From JACVRU01 sp040902725 (GTDB taxonomy: Bacteria > Actinomycetota > Thermoleophilia > Gaiellales > Gaiellaceae), in the NCBI GenBank assembly GCA_040902725.1, contig JBBDWU010000045.1, forward strand, positions 1 to 64,000: a stretch of DNA of 64,000 nucleotides, written 5' to 3'. The notes under the pieces were generated by a model. It saw nothing but the letters and a program-made list of their open reading frames with translations. It ran no database searches and was not told where the DNA came from. Below are positions 8,187-16,429 of this stretch, one piece after another (within the stretch, counting starts at the first letter, position 1; every line of letters begins with the position of its first letter). Made by a program: the position numbers and the translations under genes.

Positions 8187-9091
8187 TGCGGGTCGCGGCG
8201 CTCGACCTGGGCACGAACACCACGCGCCTGCTCGTCGCGGACGTCGAGGACGGCCGCGTCGATGAGGTCGAGCGGCGCCTCGAGATCACGCGGCTCGGCG
8301 AAGGGGTCGACGAGCGCCGGAAGCTGCTCCCCCTCCCCATCGCCCGCGTCCGCAACGTCCTCTCCGACTACCGCCGCACGCTCGAGGAGCTAGGCGCCGA
8401 GCGGGCGCTGCTCGTCGCGACGAGCGCCGTCCGCGACGCTGAGAACGGCGAGGCGTTCCTGGGCGAGATCGAGTGGAGCTACGGCTTCACGACCCGGCTG
8501 CTCTCGGGGGATGAAGAGGCCGAGCTGGTGCGGCGCGGGGTCGCCACGGGCGCCGAGCTCGCCCCCGACACGCTGATTCTCGACCTCGGCGGTGGCTCCA
8601 CCGAGCTGATCGTGGGCGACCGCCATGTCAGCCTCGACCTCGGCAGCGTGCGGATGACCGAGCGCTTCGGCGAGGACGTCGACGCGATCCGCGCGCACGT
8701 GCGCGAAGAGCTGCCGCCCGTCGAGGCCTCCCGCGCCATCGGCGTCGCGGGCACGGTGACGACGATCGCCGCGCTCGACCTCGGCCTGTCCGAGTACGAC
8801 CCGGAGCGCGTCCACGGCCATCGCATCGCCCGCGAGGCCGTCGAGCGCCAGCTGGCGAGGCTGGCCTCGCTGCCGCTCGAGGAGCGCAGGCGCCTGCCGG
8901 GGCTCGAGCCGGAGCGCGCGCCGGTGATCGTGGCCGGCGCCGCGATCCTCGCCGAGCTTCTGGCGGCCTACGGACTCGACGGCGTCGAGGCGAGCGAGCG
9001 CGACATCCTCGACGGCGCGGCCCTCGAGGCCGCCGCGCTGCCGGAGCCCGAGGAGGGCGCGGCGCCGCCCGGCGCCTACACCTGCTGCTGA
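8186..9091 (+). CDS. Ppx/GppA-family phosphatase (exopolyphosphatase or pppGpp hydrolase)
   Basis: This enzyme belongs to the ASKHA fold family that hydrolyses inorganic polyphosphate from the end or converts pppGpp to ppGpp. The N-terminus VAALDLGTNTTRLLVADV is the phosphate-1 loop, LILDLGGGSTELI is the phosphate-2 loop, and GVAGTVTTIAALDLGL is the adenosine-like loop. At 301 residues it is the short actinobacterial form without the C-terminal HD domain. The two substrates cannot be told apart from sequence here. The GTG start overlaps the upstream stop. Its last bases overlap the 3' end of the convergent gene at 9076. Confidence 0.9.
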   Translation: MRVAALDLGTNTTRLLVADVEDGRVDEVERRLEITRLGEGVDERRKLLPLPIARVRNVLSDYRRTLEELGAERALLVATSAVRDAENGEAFLGEIEWSYGFTTRLLSGDEEAELVRRGVATGAELAPDTLILDLGGGSTELIVGDRHVSLDLGSVRMTERFGEDVDAIRAHVREELPPVEASRAIGVAGTVTTIAALDLGLSEYDPERVHGHRIAREAVERQLARLASLPLEERRRLPGLEPERAPVIVAGAAILAELLAAYGLDGVEASERDILDGAALEAAALPEPEEGAAPPGAYTCC

Positions 9092-9390
9092 GCGAAGGGC
9101 CTGTGGGCCTTGACGAGATCGGAGAGGAACGCCTTCTCGGCCGGTGAGACCTCGGGCCACTTGCCGAGTACGTCGTGGACGCGGCCGCCGATGGCCGAGC
9201 CCGAGTCGCAGCCCGCGAAGAGCGCCTCGTGCTTCTTGAACACCTTGTGCCCGGCGGCGGCCTGGGCCTTGCCCTTGTCGGTCAGGCTGTCCCAGAGCAC
9301 GAAGCTCGAGACGAAGCCGGCGAGTTGGAACGCGTTCGTCCCCTGTAGGTGGGCGCCGATCTCGTCGTCGCTGAGCCGCCGCGAGAACAT
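9076..9390 (-). CDS. Hypothetical protein, 104 residues
   Basis: No family is recognised. The product begins MFSRRLSDDEIGAHLQGTN and is a soluble, mixed helical protein with several Lys and Phe residues and one Cys. There is no signal peptide or membrane helix. It converges with the phosphatase gene and overlaps its last 16 bases. The balanced residue composition, unlike the Arg-rich shadow frames around it, supports a real gene. Confidence 0.6.
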   Translation of the reverse strand: MFSRRLSDDEIGAHLQGTNAFQLAGFVSSFVLWDSLTDKGKAQAAAGHKVFKKHEALFAGCDSGSAIGGRVHDVLGKWPEVSPAEKAFLSDLVKAHRPFAQQQV

Positions 9391-9411
9391 CGTGCGAAAA
9401 GTCTCGCACTC

Positions 9412-9834
9412 CTAGGCCGGCTGGTAAAGCTCCTCGTCCTCTTCGGGCGGGCGGTCCTCGGCCAAGCGGCGCTGCACGACGGCGCGGGAGAGAACGCCCA
9501 CGAAGTGCCCGTCGGCCTCCACCACCGGTACCCGCTCCAGCTCCTGCTCCTCCACGAACTGGAATGCCTCCTCGAGCGGCAGGTCGGCCTGGAGCGTCGC
9601 GAGCGGCTCCTCGGCGATGTCCCGCAGCGAGGTCTTCTTCGGGTCGAGCCCGGGCGCGACCACCTCGCGCACGAGCGTCTTGCGCGTGACGACGCCGATC
9701 AGCCGTCCGTCCTCGACGACGAACACGGCCCGCACCTCCGGCCGCGCCAGCTCCTCGCCGGCCGCCTGGGCGCTCGCGCCGGCGTCGCAGGTCGGCGGCT
9801 CGGCCACCATGGCGTCGCGCACGAGATCCGTCAC
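9412..9834 (-). CDS. Two-CBS-domain protein
   Basis: The 140-residue product is a tandem CBS pair (Bateman module), which usually senses adenine nucleotides. The first CBS spans about residues 1-60 (VRDAMVAEPPTC, then VRAVFVVEDGRLIGVVTRKTL). The second spans about 68-128 (LATLQADLPLEEAF, then RVPVVEADGHFVGVLSR). There is no attached enzyme domain, so it is a stand-alone regulator. I chose the GTG at VTDLVRDAM because the longer frame upstream is Arg/Pro-rich and crosses a hairpin. It follows glutamate dehydrogenase by about 130 nt on the same strand. Confidence 0.85.
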   Translation of the reverse strand: MTDLVRDAMVAEPPTCDAGASAQAAGEELARPEVRAVFVVEDGRLIGVVTRKTLVREVVAPGLDPKKTSLRDIAEEPLATLQADLPLEEAFQFVEEQELERVPVVEADGHFVGVLSRAVVQRRLAEDRPPEEDEELYQPA

Positions 9835-9913
9835 GACTTTGCTCCGAGATCCTCGTCCGCCGCGCCGACCTGCGCGGCGCGGGGGGCGAGGCGCGCCTGA
9901 GAAGAAGGGGGCA

Positions 9914-9940
9914 CGTGGGGGAAACATGGTTTCCCCCACG
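9914..9940. repeat. Perfect 12-bp hairpin
   Basis: CGTGGGGGAAAC and its exact inverse GTTTCCCCCACG are separated by only three bases. The hairpin lies between gdhA and the CBS gene and has no T-tract on either side. It may be an attenuator, an RNA-stabilising structure, or a REP-like element. Confidence 0.6.
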
Positions 9941-9964
9941 GGAGCGAGGCGCAGCCGAGCGACC

Positions 9965-11239
9965 TCACGGGTAGATCCCCCGCATCTCCAGCGCCCCCGC
10001 AACCTCGCGGATCGCGCCCACGAGCGCACCGCCGCGCAGGCTTATGCCTTCCTCCTCGTGCAGCGCCCAGACGCGGTCGAACGCGTCGACGAGCTTCTCC
10101 TCCAGCTTGCGGCGGATCTCGTCGCGGTCCCAGAAGAGGCGCCCGAGATCCTGCACCCACTCGAAGTACGAGACCGTGACGCCGCCGGCGTTCGTGAGCA
10201 CGTCCGGGAGGACGAGGATCCCGCGGTCGGCGAGGATGCGGTCGCCGTCCATCGTCGTGGGGCCGTTGGCGCCCTCGGCGACGATCCGGCAGTCGAGCCG
10301 GTCCGCGTTCGCGCCGGTCACCTGGTCCTCGCGGGCGGCGAGGACGAGGATGTCGCAGGGGAGCTCCAGCAGCTCCGCGTTCGTGACGTAGTCGGCGTCC
10401 GGATAGCCCTCGAGCGAGCCCTCCTCGTCGACCCACCCCCGCGCCTCCATGAGGTCGAGCCCGCCCGCGGCGTAGATCCCGCCGCTGACGTCCGAGACGG
10501 CCAAGACCGTGGCGCCCCGGTCGACGAGCTCCTGCGCCGCGACCCCGCCGACGTTGCCGAAGCCCTGGACGACGCACCGTTGTCCCGCCAGCGGCGTGCC
10601 GAGCTTGCGGCAAGCCCGCTCGGTGACCATGACGACGCCGGCGCCGGTCGCCTCGGGCCGGAAGACCGAGCCGCCGATCGAGATCGGCTTGCCCGTCGTC
10701 ACCTCGGGCACTGCGTAGCCCTTCTGCATCGAGTACGTGTCCATCAGCCACGCCATCGTCTGCTCGTTGGTGGCCATGTCCGGGGCGGGGATGTCCGACT
10801 GCGGCCCGATGAAGGGCGCCAGCTCGGCGGTGTAGCGCCTGGTCAGCCGCTGAATCTCACCGATCGAGAGCTCGCGCGGGTTGCAGCGGACGCCGCCCTT
10901 CGCGCCGCCGTAGGGGAGGCGCAGCAGCGCGCACTTCCAGGTCATCCACACGGCCAGCGCTGCGCACTCGCCGAGCGTGACCTCCGGGTCGTAGCGGATG
11001 CCGCCCTTCGTCGGCCCAAGCACCGTCGAGTGCTGCACGCGGTAGCCCGGGAAGACGCGCAGCGTCCCGTCGTCCATCGCCACCGGCACGGAGAGCATCA
11101 CGGCCCGCTCTGGGAAGCGGAGCCGCTCGGCGATGCGGTCGGTGACTCCCGTGTGCGGCAGCGCCTCCTCGAACTGCGCCTGGGCGGTGCGGAAGAGGGG
11201 CGTGTCCCACTCGAGCGCCAGGTGTTCGGCGGCGACCAT
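9965..11239 (-). CDS. gdhA: Glutamate dehydrogenase (Glu/Leu/Phe/Val family)
   Basis: The enzyme interconverts glutamate and 2-oxoglutarate plus ammonia using NAD(P). The N-terminal domain has the substrate loop GPTKGGIRYDP and the catalytic-Lys motif PYGGAKGGV, followed by SDIPAPDMATN. The Rossmann part contains VVQGFGNVGG, and the C-terminus has EGANGPTT and PDVLTNAGGVTVSYFEW. At 424 residues it is a typical hexameric type. The ATG was chosen as the first start preceding conserved sequence; it overlaps the stop of a tiny upstream reading frame (TGATG). tRNA-Leu lies just beyond that. Confidence 0.95.
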   Translation of the reverse strand: MVAAEHLALEWDTPLFRTAQAQFEEALPHTGVTDRIAERLRFPERAVMLSVPVAMDDGTLRVFPGYRVQHSTVLGPTKGGIRYDPEVTLGECAALAVWMTWKCALLRLPYGGAKGGVRCNPRELSIGEIQRLTRRYTAELAPFIGPQSDIPAPDMATNEQTMAWLMDTYSMQKGYAVPEVTTGKPISIGGSVFRPEATGAGVVMVTERACRKLGTPLAGQRCVVQGFGNVGGVAAQELVDRGATVLAVSDVSGGIYAAGGLDLMEARGWVDEEGSLEGYPDADYVTNAELLELPCDILVLAAREDQVTGANADRLDCRIVAEGANGPTTMDGDRILADRGILVLPDVLTNAGGVTVSYFEWVQDLGRLFWDRDEIRRKLEEKLVDAFDRVWALHEEEGISLRGGALVGAIREVAGALEMRGIYP

Positions 11240-11367
11240 CAGGCTCGAGAGCGGTGCGCGGCGAGGTAGTACCGCTCCACGTACTCGGCCACGGCGCGGT
11301 GCATCGAGAACCGCGGCGTGAGCCGCTCGATCGAGGACGGTGTGTCGACGAAGGTCTCCGAGCTCAT
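11239..11367 (-). pseudogene. C-terminal remnant of an alpha-glucan phosphorylase, coupled to gdhA
   Basis: A 42-codon frame with its own ATG reads MSSETFVDTPSSIERL, then TPRFSMHRAVAEYVERYYLA, then AHRSRA. The PRFS-x-R-x3-EYVERYYL pattern is the usual C-terminus of GT35 glucan phosphorylases. The remaining roughly 700 residues are missing, and tRNA-Leu begins 8 nt upstream. The stop and the gdhA start share a base (TGATG), so if it is translated it could drive gdhA translation. It is most likely a leftover of a deletion or integration event at the tRNA 3' end. Whether it is expressed is unknown. Confidence 0.55.
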
Positions 11368-11374
11368 CGTCAAG

Positions 11375-11458
11375 TGCCGGGAGAGGGAATCGAACCCCCA
11401 CGCCCCGAAGGGCACCCGAGTTTAAGTCGGGCGCGTCTACCCGTTCCGCCACCCCGGC
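11375..11458 (-). tRNA. tRNA-Leu (TAA)
   Basis: The leftward strand folds as a class II tRNA with acceptor GCCGGGG, anticodon arm CCCGA-CTTAAAC-TCGGG (anticodon TAA), a long variable arm TGCCCTTCGGGGCG and a TTCGATT T loop. Discriminator is A; CCA is not encoded. It lies 19 nt after the DUF3105 gene on the same strand. Confidence 0.95.
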
Positions 11459-11477
11459 TCGAACGCATGGTAGGCGC

Positions 11478-12155
11478 TTACGTACCGGGTAGGAGCCGCT
11501 CGCGGGGGAAGCGCTCGGGGCCGCGGAACGCGTACTCGTCCTTGAAGGCGTCGAACGTCTCCGGGTCGAACCCAGGGCACTCGGCGAGGACGCCCTGCCC
11601 CGGCGCAGGCTCCTGGCCGGGCGAGACGTCGGGCGACGTCCACGCGGCCAGCGCGATCTGGTCGCCGAGCGAAGGCAACGGGGCGACGATGATGCCGTTC
11701 GGGTCGTCCCGGTACCACTCCACGATCTCCGCGACGGTCGCCTCCGTCACGTCTCGGCCGTACTGGACGACCATTGCCCCGTGCTCGAGGTTGTGCACGA
11801 GCCGGAACTGCTCCACCGGCTCCGTGTAGACGTCCCAGATCGCCGGGATGGGATAGTGCGGGCCGCTCGACGGCGGCGTCGTGTTGTACTCGAAGCCCTC
11901 CTCGAGCTGCTCGACGTGGGAGGCGGCCATCGCCGGCTGCTTCTCGATCGTGCAGCCTGCGGCGCGCAGCGTCGCGTCCGTCCCGTCTCCGCGCAGCACG
12001 ACCACGGCCAGGACGATCGCGCCCGCGACGACGATCGCCGCCCCCGCCAGACCGCCGATGAGCAGGCGATTGGGGCCCTTGACGGTCTCGGTCTTGCGCT
12101 GCTTGGGCGCCTGGACGCGGCGCGGCGGCTGGGGAGTGCGCGACTTCTTCGCCAC
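11478..12155 (-). CDS. DUF3105 membrane-anchored extracellular protein
   Basis: The protein has a basic N-terminus rich in Lys, Arg and Pro, one transmembrane helix at about residues 32-54 (LLIGGLAGAAIVVAGAIVLA), and an outer domain. That domain carries the DUF3105 signatures SGPHYPIPAIWDVY and RLVHNLEHGAMVVQYG; the conserved His residues suggest a metal site. Function is unknown for the family, which is widespread in actinobacteria and chloroflexi. At 225 residues it is normal length. Confidence 0.85.
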   Translation of the reverse strand: MAKKSRTPQPPRRVQAPKQRKTETVKGPNRLLIGGLAGAAIVVAGAIVLAVVVLRGDGTDATLRAAGCTIEKQPAMAASHVEQLEEGFEYNTTPPSSGPHYPIPAIWDVYTEPVEQFRLVHNLEHGAMVVQYGRDVTEATVAEIVEWYRDDPNGIIVAPLPSLGDQIALAAWTSPDVSPGQEPAPGQGVLAECPGFDPETFDAFKDEYAFRGPERFPRERLLPGT

Positions 12156-12242
12156 GTCGGCGGCGATGCTACCAGCGGTTGCGACGTGCCCCGGACCGCG
12201 AAAAAGGTCATGCTAGGCCTGGGATCCCGACAAGGAGGGACA

Positions 12243-12422
12243 ATGGGATGGCTTGACAAGCTCCTCGGCCGAGGCAAGAAGTCCGGGGAAGACAAGATGG
12301 GCGGCTCGTCCGCGGACCAGCAGGGCATGGGCTCGCAGCAGTCCGGCGGCATGGGCGGCGACCAGTCCGGCACGCAGCAGGGCTCGGGCACCGATGAGGG
12401 CTCGGAGCGCGAAGGGATGTAG
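12243..12422 (+). CDS. Small Gly/Gln/Ser-rich protein, 59 residues
   Basis: The gene has an excellent ribosome-binding site (AAGGAGG, 5 nt before the ATG), strong support for a product too short for ordinary gene finding. The protein starts MGWLDKLLGRGKKSGEDKMG and continues as a low-complexity tail of Gly, Ser, Gln, Met, Asp and Glu. The N-terminal WLDKLLGRGKK helix is amphipathic and basic. Similar short proteins with a basic helix and a disordered acidic tail occur in actinobacteria without known function. Confidence 0.7.
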   Translation: MGWLDKLLGRGKKSGEDKMGGSSADQQGMGSQQSGGMGGDQSGTQQGSGTDEGSEREGM

Positions 12423-12491
12423 AAACGCGGGCGGGGGGCGCTGAAACGGCGCCCCCGCTCCGTCCGACCCACTCTCTACCGTTCCCGGGCC

Positions 12492-13493
12492 ATGGTCTCC
12501 ACGGCCCTCATTGGCATCCTCTCGTTCGGCCTCGCCGCGGCCGGCGTCTGGCTCGTGCGCACCCTTCGCCGCGAGCTCGCCTCGCTCCGCGTCGAGACCC
12601 GCGCCGAGCTGGCCGAGCGCAGCGCCGAGCTCGATCGCCGGCTCGGCGGCCTGAACGAGACGCTCGACCGTCGGCTCGAGAACGCGTCGTCGACCACGAA
12701 GGAGATCCACGAGCGGCTCGGCAAGCTCGGCGAGGCGACGTCGCAGATGAACGAGCGCGTGCGCGACCTGGCACGGCTCGAGCAGGCGTTGCGGCCGCCC
12801 AAGGCCCGCGGCGGCTTCGGCGAGCTGATGCTCGGCAACCTGCTCCAGGACCGGCTGCCCCCGGACGCTTTCCAGCTCCAGTACACGTTCTCGGGCGGCG
12901 AGCGCGTGGACGCCGTGATCCGCGTCGAGAAGCTCGTCCCGATCGACGCCAAGTTCCCGCTCGACAACTTCCACCGGGCGATCGAGGCGGAGTCCGACGA
13001 CGTGCGCACGCTCCACGAGAAGGCCTTCGCGCGCGACCTGAAGGGCCACATCGACGCGATCGCGAGCAAATACATCCGGCCCGAGGAAGGCACATATGAC
13101 TTCGCGCTCATGTATCTGCCCTCCGAGGCGGTCTACTACGAGCTCGTCTGCGGGAAGACAGGTGCGCTGCACGAGTACGCAATGGGCAAGCGCGTCTTCC
13201 CGGTCTCGCCTACGACGCTCATGGCCTACTTGCAGGTGATCATTCTCGGTCTACGCGGATTGCAGATCGAGCAGCACGCCCAGGAAGTGATGACCTACGT
13301 CTCCGAGCTCCAGCGCGACTTCGGCCGCTTCCGGGACGACTTCGAGGTCGTCGGCAAGCACCTCGGCAACGCCAAGACGAAGTACGACGAGGCGGAGAAG
13401 CGGCTCGACCGCTTCGACGGCAAGCTGGAGCGGGCGGCCGAGCAGGAAACGCTGGACGTGGGCGCCGAAGTGCGCGCCCTCGACGCCGCCTAG
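12492..13493 (+). CDS. rmuC: RmuC-family DNA recombination protein
   Basis: RmuC proteins limit recombination at inverted repeats and carry a diverged PD-(D/E)XK-like fold. An N-terminal membrane helix (about residues 5-23) is followed by a coiled coil (25-100) and the RmuC domain (about 100-310). The domain has the conserved ARGGFGELML, IPIDAKFPL-type (VPIDAKFPLDNF) and YIRPEEGTYDFALMYLPSE segments and SPTTLMAYLQVI. At 333 residues it is slightly shorter than the E. coli protein. It probably has its own promoter. Confidence 0.93.
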   Translation: MVSTALIGILSFGLAAAGVWLVRTLRRELASLRVETRAELAERSAELDRRLGGLNETLDRRLENASSTTKEIHERLGKLGEATSQMNERVRDLARLEQALRPPKARGGFGELMLGNLLQDRLPPDAFQLQYTFSGGERVDAVIRVEKLVPIDAKFPLDNFHRAIEAESDDVRTLHEKAFARDLKGHIDAIASKYIRPEEGTYDFALMYLPSEAVYYELVCGKTGALHEYAMGKRVFPVSPTTLMAYLQVIILGLRGLQIEQHAQEVMTYVSELQRDFGRFRDDFEVVGKHLGNAKTKYDEAEKRLDRFDGKLERAAEQETLDVGAEVRALDAA

Positions 13494-13548
13494 CCGGTAG
13501 CAACTGGCGGGGCGCTCGACTGAGCCCGGCCGTGTACGTTGCGGCCAC

Positions 13549-14232
13549 GTGATCACGGCGCTCCTCTTCGACTTCGACGGCGTGATCGTCGATACGGAGG
13601 TTCCGACATTCCAGTCGTGGCGCGATACCTACGCCGAGTACGGTGTCGACCTTGCGCTTGACGACTGGCTGCCCGCAGTTGGCAGCGGGAGCTCGACGTC
13701 AGGCGCTTTCGATGCCGTTGCCCATCTCGAACGGCTGACCGGAATTACCGTTGATCGGGAGGCGGTCATTGCAAAGAGAACGCAGCGAAAGGCTGAGCTG
13801 TACGCGCGCGCTCCGCTCCTGCCCGGCGTGCGCGAACGGCTCGCGGAAGCTCGGGAACGCGGCTTGAAGACGGCGATCGTCACACGAAACCGTGACGACC
13901 GAGTGAGGGCGCAGTGTCACACCGTAGGCCTCAACCACCAATGGCAGGCACTCATCTGCGCGAACGAGGACCCGATGCGCGACAAGGCAGAGCTCTATCG
14001 GCACGCGCTCACCGTTCTCGAAGTTCACGCGAACCAGGCGTTGGCGTTCGAGGACTCGCCGGCGGGCGTTCGCGCGGCCAAGCAGGCGCAAGTGCTTTGC
14101 GCCGCCGTCCCGAGCGAGATCACGCGCGGTGCAGCGTTCGACGAAGCCGACATCGTGCTTTCGTCCCTCGCTGAGCATCCGTTGGCCGAGATCGTGCGTC
14201 TGGCGGCTGCCGCCAGAGCGCCTAGTACCTGA
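13549..14232 (+). CDS. HAD-superfamily phosphatase (beta-phosphoglucomutase-like)
   Basis: The protein has HAD motif I (LLFDFDGVIVDTE, nucleophile Asp at about residue 9), a helical cap, motif II at IVTRNRDD, and motif III/IV at CANEDPMRDKAELY and ALAFEDSPAGVRAA. It resembles beta-phosphoglucomutases and phosphoglycolate phosphatases, but the exact substrate cannot be read from the sequence. The GTG start leads straight into motif I. Its 3' end overlaps the convergent eRF1-like gene by 11 bases. Codon use looks a little less GC-extreme than neighbouring genes, so transfer is possible. Confidence 0.85.
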   Translation: MITALLFDFDGVIVDTEVPTFQSWRDTYAEYGVDLALDDWLPAVGSGSSTSGAFDAVAHLERLTGITVDREAVIAKRTQRKAELYARAPLLPGVRERLAEARERGLKTAIVTRNRDDRVRAQCHTVGLNHQWQALICANEDPMRDKAELYRHALTVLEVHANQALAFEDSPAGVRAAKQAQVLCAAVPSEITRGAAFDEADIVLSSLAEHPLAEIVRLAAAARAPST

Positions 14233-15361
14233 GCAGCGCGCCGATCCCCTCGGCCGGATCGAGGTCGGGCCGGTCGCCGACCGCGCGCACGGTGCCGCCG
14301 TGCGCGAGCGTCTGGTGGACGGCGAGGTCGAGCCCCTCTCCGCGCGGCTCCATCTGCGTCCCGTCGAGCGGGCAGCTGCCGTCGGCGACGTCAACCCGCC
14401 CGCAGCGCGGGCACTGGTACGCCTCCCGGTTGGCGCCGTCGCGGTAGAGCAAGAGCTCCACGCGCCCGTCCGAGGCCGCCTCCAGCACGCGCTCCCAGCC
14501 CGCGGCGGCGCGGCCGTTCCGGCCCGCCTCCTCCCGCCAGCGGTCGAGCGCGGCCGTCTCCTGCCGGACACGCCACTCCTGCAGCACCGGCGTCGCCAGC
14601 TCGAGCAGCTGCGCGGGGGTCGCATGTGCTTCCGCGTGCGTCCAGCCGGCCAGGGCGGCGCGGGTGTCCTGGGCCAGCAGCTCCTCGAACTCGTTGCGCA
14701 TCGGCTCCGGGCAGACGATCACCACGCCCGGCCCGTGCAGCCGGCGCACCACCCGGTTGAGGGCGGAGGCCACGCGGCGCATGTGCTCCGCCGAAAGCTC
14801 GTCGATGTGCCGCTGGAAACGCGCCTGGGACCAGCCGCCCTGGTCGTGCCGGCCCGGCTGCTCGTCCCGCTCGTCGACCGCCTCGTGCAGCTTCCCGTCG
14901 CGCAGCCGGTAGACCTCGCCGCGCTCGCGGCTGACCATCGCGACCAGCGCCCCGTCCCCGCGCCCCACGAGCGGCACGAGCGGCGCGAGGTAGAGCTCGT
15001 TCGCCACCTTGACGGTGTCCGGAACGGGCTCGGTCAGCTGGAGCACCTGCCACAGGTTGTCGGGCCCGTCCGCGAAGACCGCGAGGCCTTGCGACCCCTG
15101 CCGGTCGAAGTCGTCGTCGAGGTAGCGGCGGATGCGCTCGAAGTCGGCCTTGAGCCCCGCGCGCTGGTCGTGAGACAGGTCGCCCTGCGAGGCCATGCGC
15201 CGCTCGCCCTCGCTGAGGAGCGAGTTGGCGTGCGCGGCGACGTCGCCCGCGGTGGGCGCGACGCTCGGATCGAGATCGAGGTAGAGGCTGATCGCTCGGC
15301 CGCGCGCGGCCCGGAAGGCCGCCAGCTCTTTCAGCTTCTCCCAACTGACGGTGGCTGCCAT
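14222..15361 (-). CDS. Bacterial eRF1-like protein (baeRF/Vms1-type)
   Basis: The 379-residue product resembles the bacterial homologues of eukaryotic release factor eRF1 and the Vms1/ANKZF1 peptidyl-tRNA hydrolases. It opens VSWEKLKELAAFRAARGRAI with the short strand SLYLDLDP. A central RNase H-like domain (about 125-260) contains LVAMVSRERGEVYRL and VIVCPEPMRNEFEELLA. The C-terminal part contains a two-pair zinc ribbon (CPRCG, CPLDGT). Such proteins are proposed to release stalled nascent chains; this is family inference. The gene stands alone, divergent from trxB. Confidence 0.75.
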   Translation of the reverse strand: MAATVSWEKLKELAAFRAARGRAISLYLDLDPSVAPTAGDVAAHANSLLSEGERRMASQGDLSHDQRAGLKADFERIRRYLDDDFDRQGSQGLAVFADGPDNLWQVLQLTEPVPDTVKVANELYLAPLVPLVGRGDGALVAMVSRERGEVYRLRDGKLHEAVDERDEQPGRHDQGGWSQARFQRHIDELSAEHMRRVASALNRVVRRLHGPGVVIVCPEPMRNEFEELLAQDTRAALAGWTHAEAHATPAQLLELATPVLQEWRVRQETAALDRWREEAGRNGRAAAGWERVLEAASDGRVELLLYRDGANREAYQCPRCGRVDVADGSCPLDGTQMEPRGEGLDLAVHQTLAHGGTVRAVGDRPDLDPAEGIGALLRY

Positions 15362-15439
15362 GTACCCCCTGTTGCCTGCGAGTCGGCGATTGTAGTCATA
15401 GGCGCCTGACCGGAAGCTCCGACCGACGGGTTTCGTTTA

Positions 15440-16420
15440 ATGCAGTACATGGACGTCCGCAAGCTGATCGTCGTCGGCGGCGGCCCCGCCGGCTACGCGG
15501 CCGCGCTCTACGCGGCCCGCGCCAACCTGGACCCGCTGGTGATCGAGGGCTTCCAGTGGGGCGGTCAGCTGATGATCACGAGCGACGTCGAGAACTATCC
15601 GGGCTACGCGGACGGAATCCTCGGGCCCGAGATGATGCAGGACTTCCGGCGCCAGGCCGAGCGCTTCGGCGCCGAGTACCTCACCGACGACGTCACCAAG
15701 GTCGACTTCTCGGAGCGGCCGTTCCGCGTCTGGGTCGGCGACGACGAATTCCGGGCTGAGACGGTCATCGTCGCCACCGGCGCGACCGCACGGCAGATCG
15801 GGATCGAGAGCGAGCGGAAGCTCCAGGGGCGGGGCGTCACGTACTGCGCGGTCTGCGACGCGGCCTTCTACCGCGGCAAGGAAGTCGTGGTCGTCGGCGG
15901 CGGCGACTCGGCGATGGAGGAGGCGATCTTCACGACGAAGTTCGCCGACCGAGTGACGGTCGTCCACCGCCGAAACGAGTTCCGCGCGTCGCAGATCATG
16001 GTCGATCGCGCCCGCCAGAACGACAAGATCGAGTTCCTGACCCCGTTCGTCATCGAGGAAGTGCTCGGCGACGAGAAGATGGCCGGCGTGCGGCTCCGCA
16101 ACGTCGACACCGACGAGACGCAGGAGCTCGCCGCCGACGGCCTCTTCGTCGCCATCGGGCACGACCCGACCACGGCGCTCTTCCTCGACTGGCTCGACCA
16201 TGACGAGGCGGGCTATCTCGTGGCAAAGCCCGGCTCCACCGAGACGAACGTCCCCGGTGTCTTCGCCGCGGGCGACGTCCAGGACCACGTCTACCGCCAG
16301 GCGGTCACGGCCGCCGGCTCCGGCTGCATGGCGGCGCTCGACGCCGAGCGCTTCCTGGCCGCCCAGGAGGGTCACCTCGCCACGGCGCTGACCGCGCCCC
16401 GGGCCGAGGCTGAGCGCTAG
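15440..16420 (+). CDS. trxB: Thioredoxin reductase
   Basis: This FAD/NADPH enzyme reduces thioredoxin. The FAD-binding GGGPAGYAAALYAARA is at residues 13-28, the redox-active CAVC is at 136-139, the NADPH fold has VVGGGDSAMEEA, and the FAD C-terminal motif is GVFAAGDVQDHVYRQ. At 326 residues it is the standard low-molecular-weight type. The conserved GGQL at 41-44 is present. No thioredoxin gene is adjacent. The next two genes follow in the same direction within 10 nt and may be cotranscribed. Confidence 0.95.
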   Translation: MQYMDVRKLIVVGGGPAGYAAALYAARANLDPLVIEGFQWGGQLMITSDVENYPGYADGILGPEMMQDFRRQAERFGAEYLTDDVTKVDFSERPFRVWVGDDEFRAETVIVATGATARQIGIESERKLQGRGVTYCAVCDAAFYRGKEVVVVGGGDSAMEEAIFTTKFADRVTVVHRRNEFRASQIMVDRARQNDKIEFLTPFVIEEVLGDEKMAGVRLRNVDTDETQELAADGLFVAIGHDPTTALFLDWLDHDEAGYLVAKPGSTETNVPGVFAAGDVQDHVYRQAVTAAGSGCMAALDAERFLAAQEGHLATALTAPRAEAER

Positions 16421-16429
16421 CCTCGGGTC

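Noticed and set aside
9835..10029. Longer CBS protein starting at 10029
   Set aside because: The added part crosses the 12-bp hairpin and the gdhA end and is Arg/Pro-rich; the GTG at 9834 begins the CBS fold.
11240..11452. N-terminal extension of glutamate dehydrogenase through tRNA-Leu
   Set aside because: The frame crosses the tRNA gene and has no similarity to GDH N-termini; the ATG at 11239 gives a standard length.
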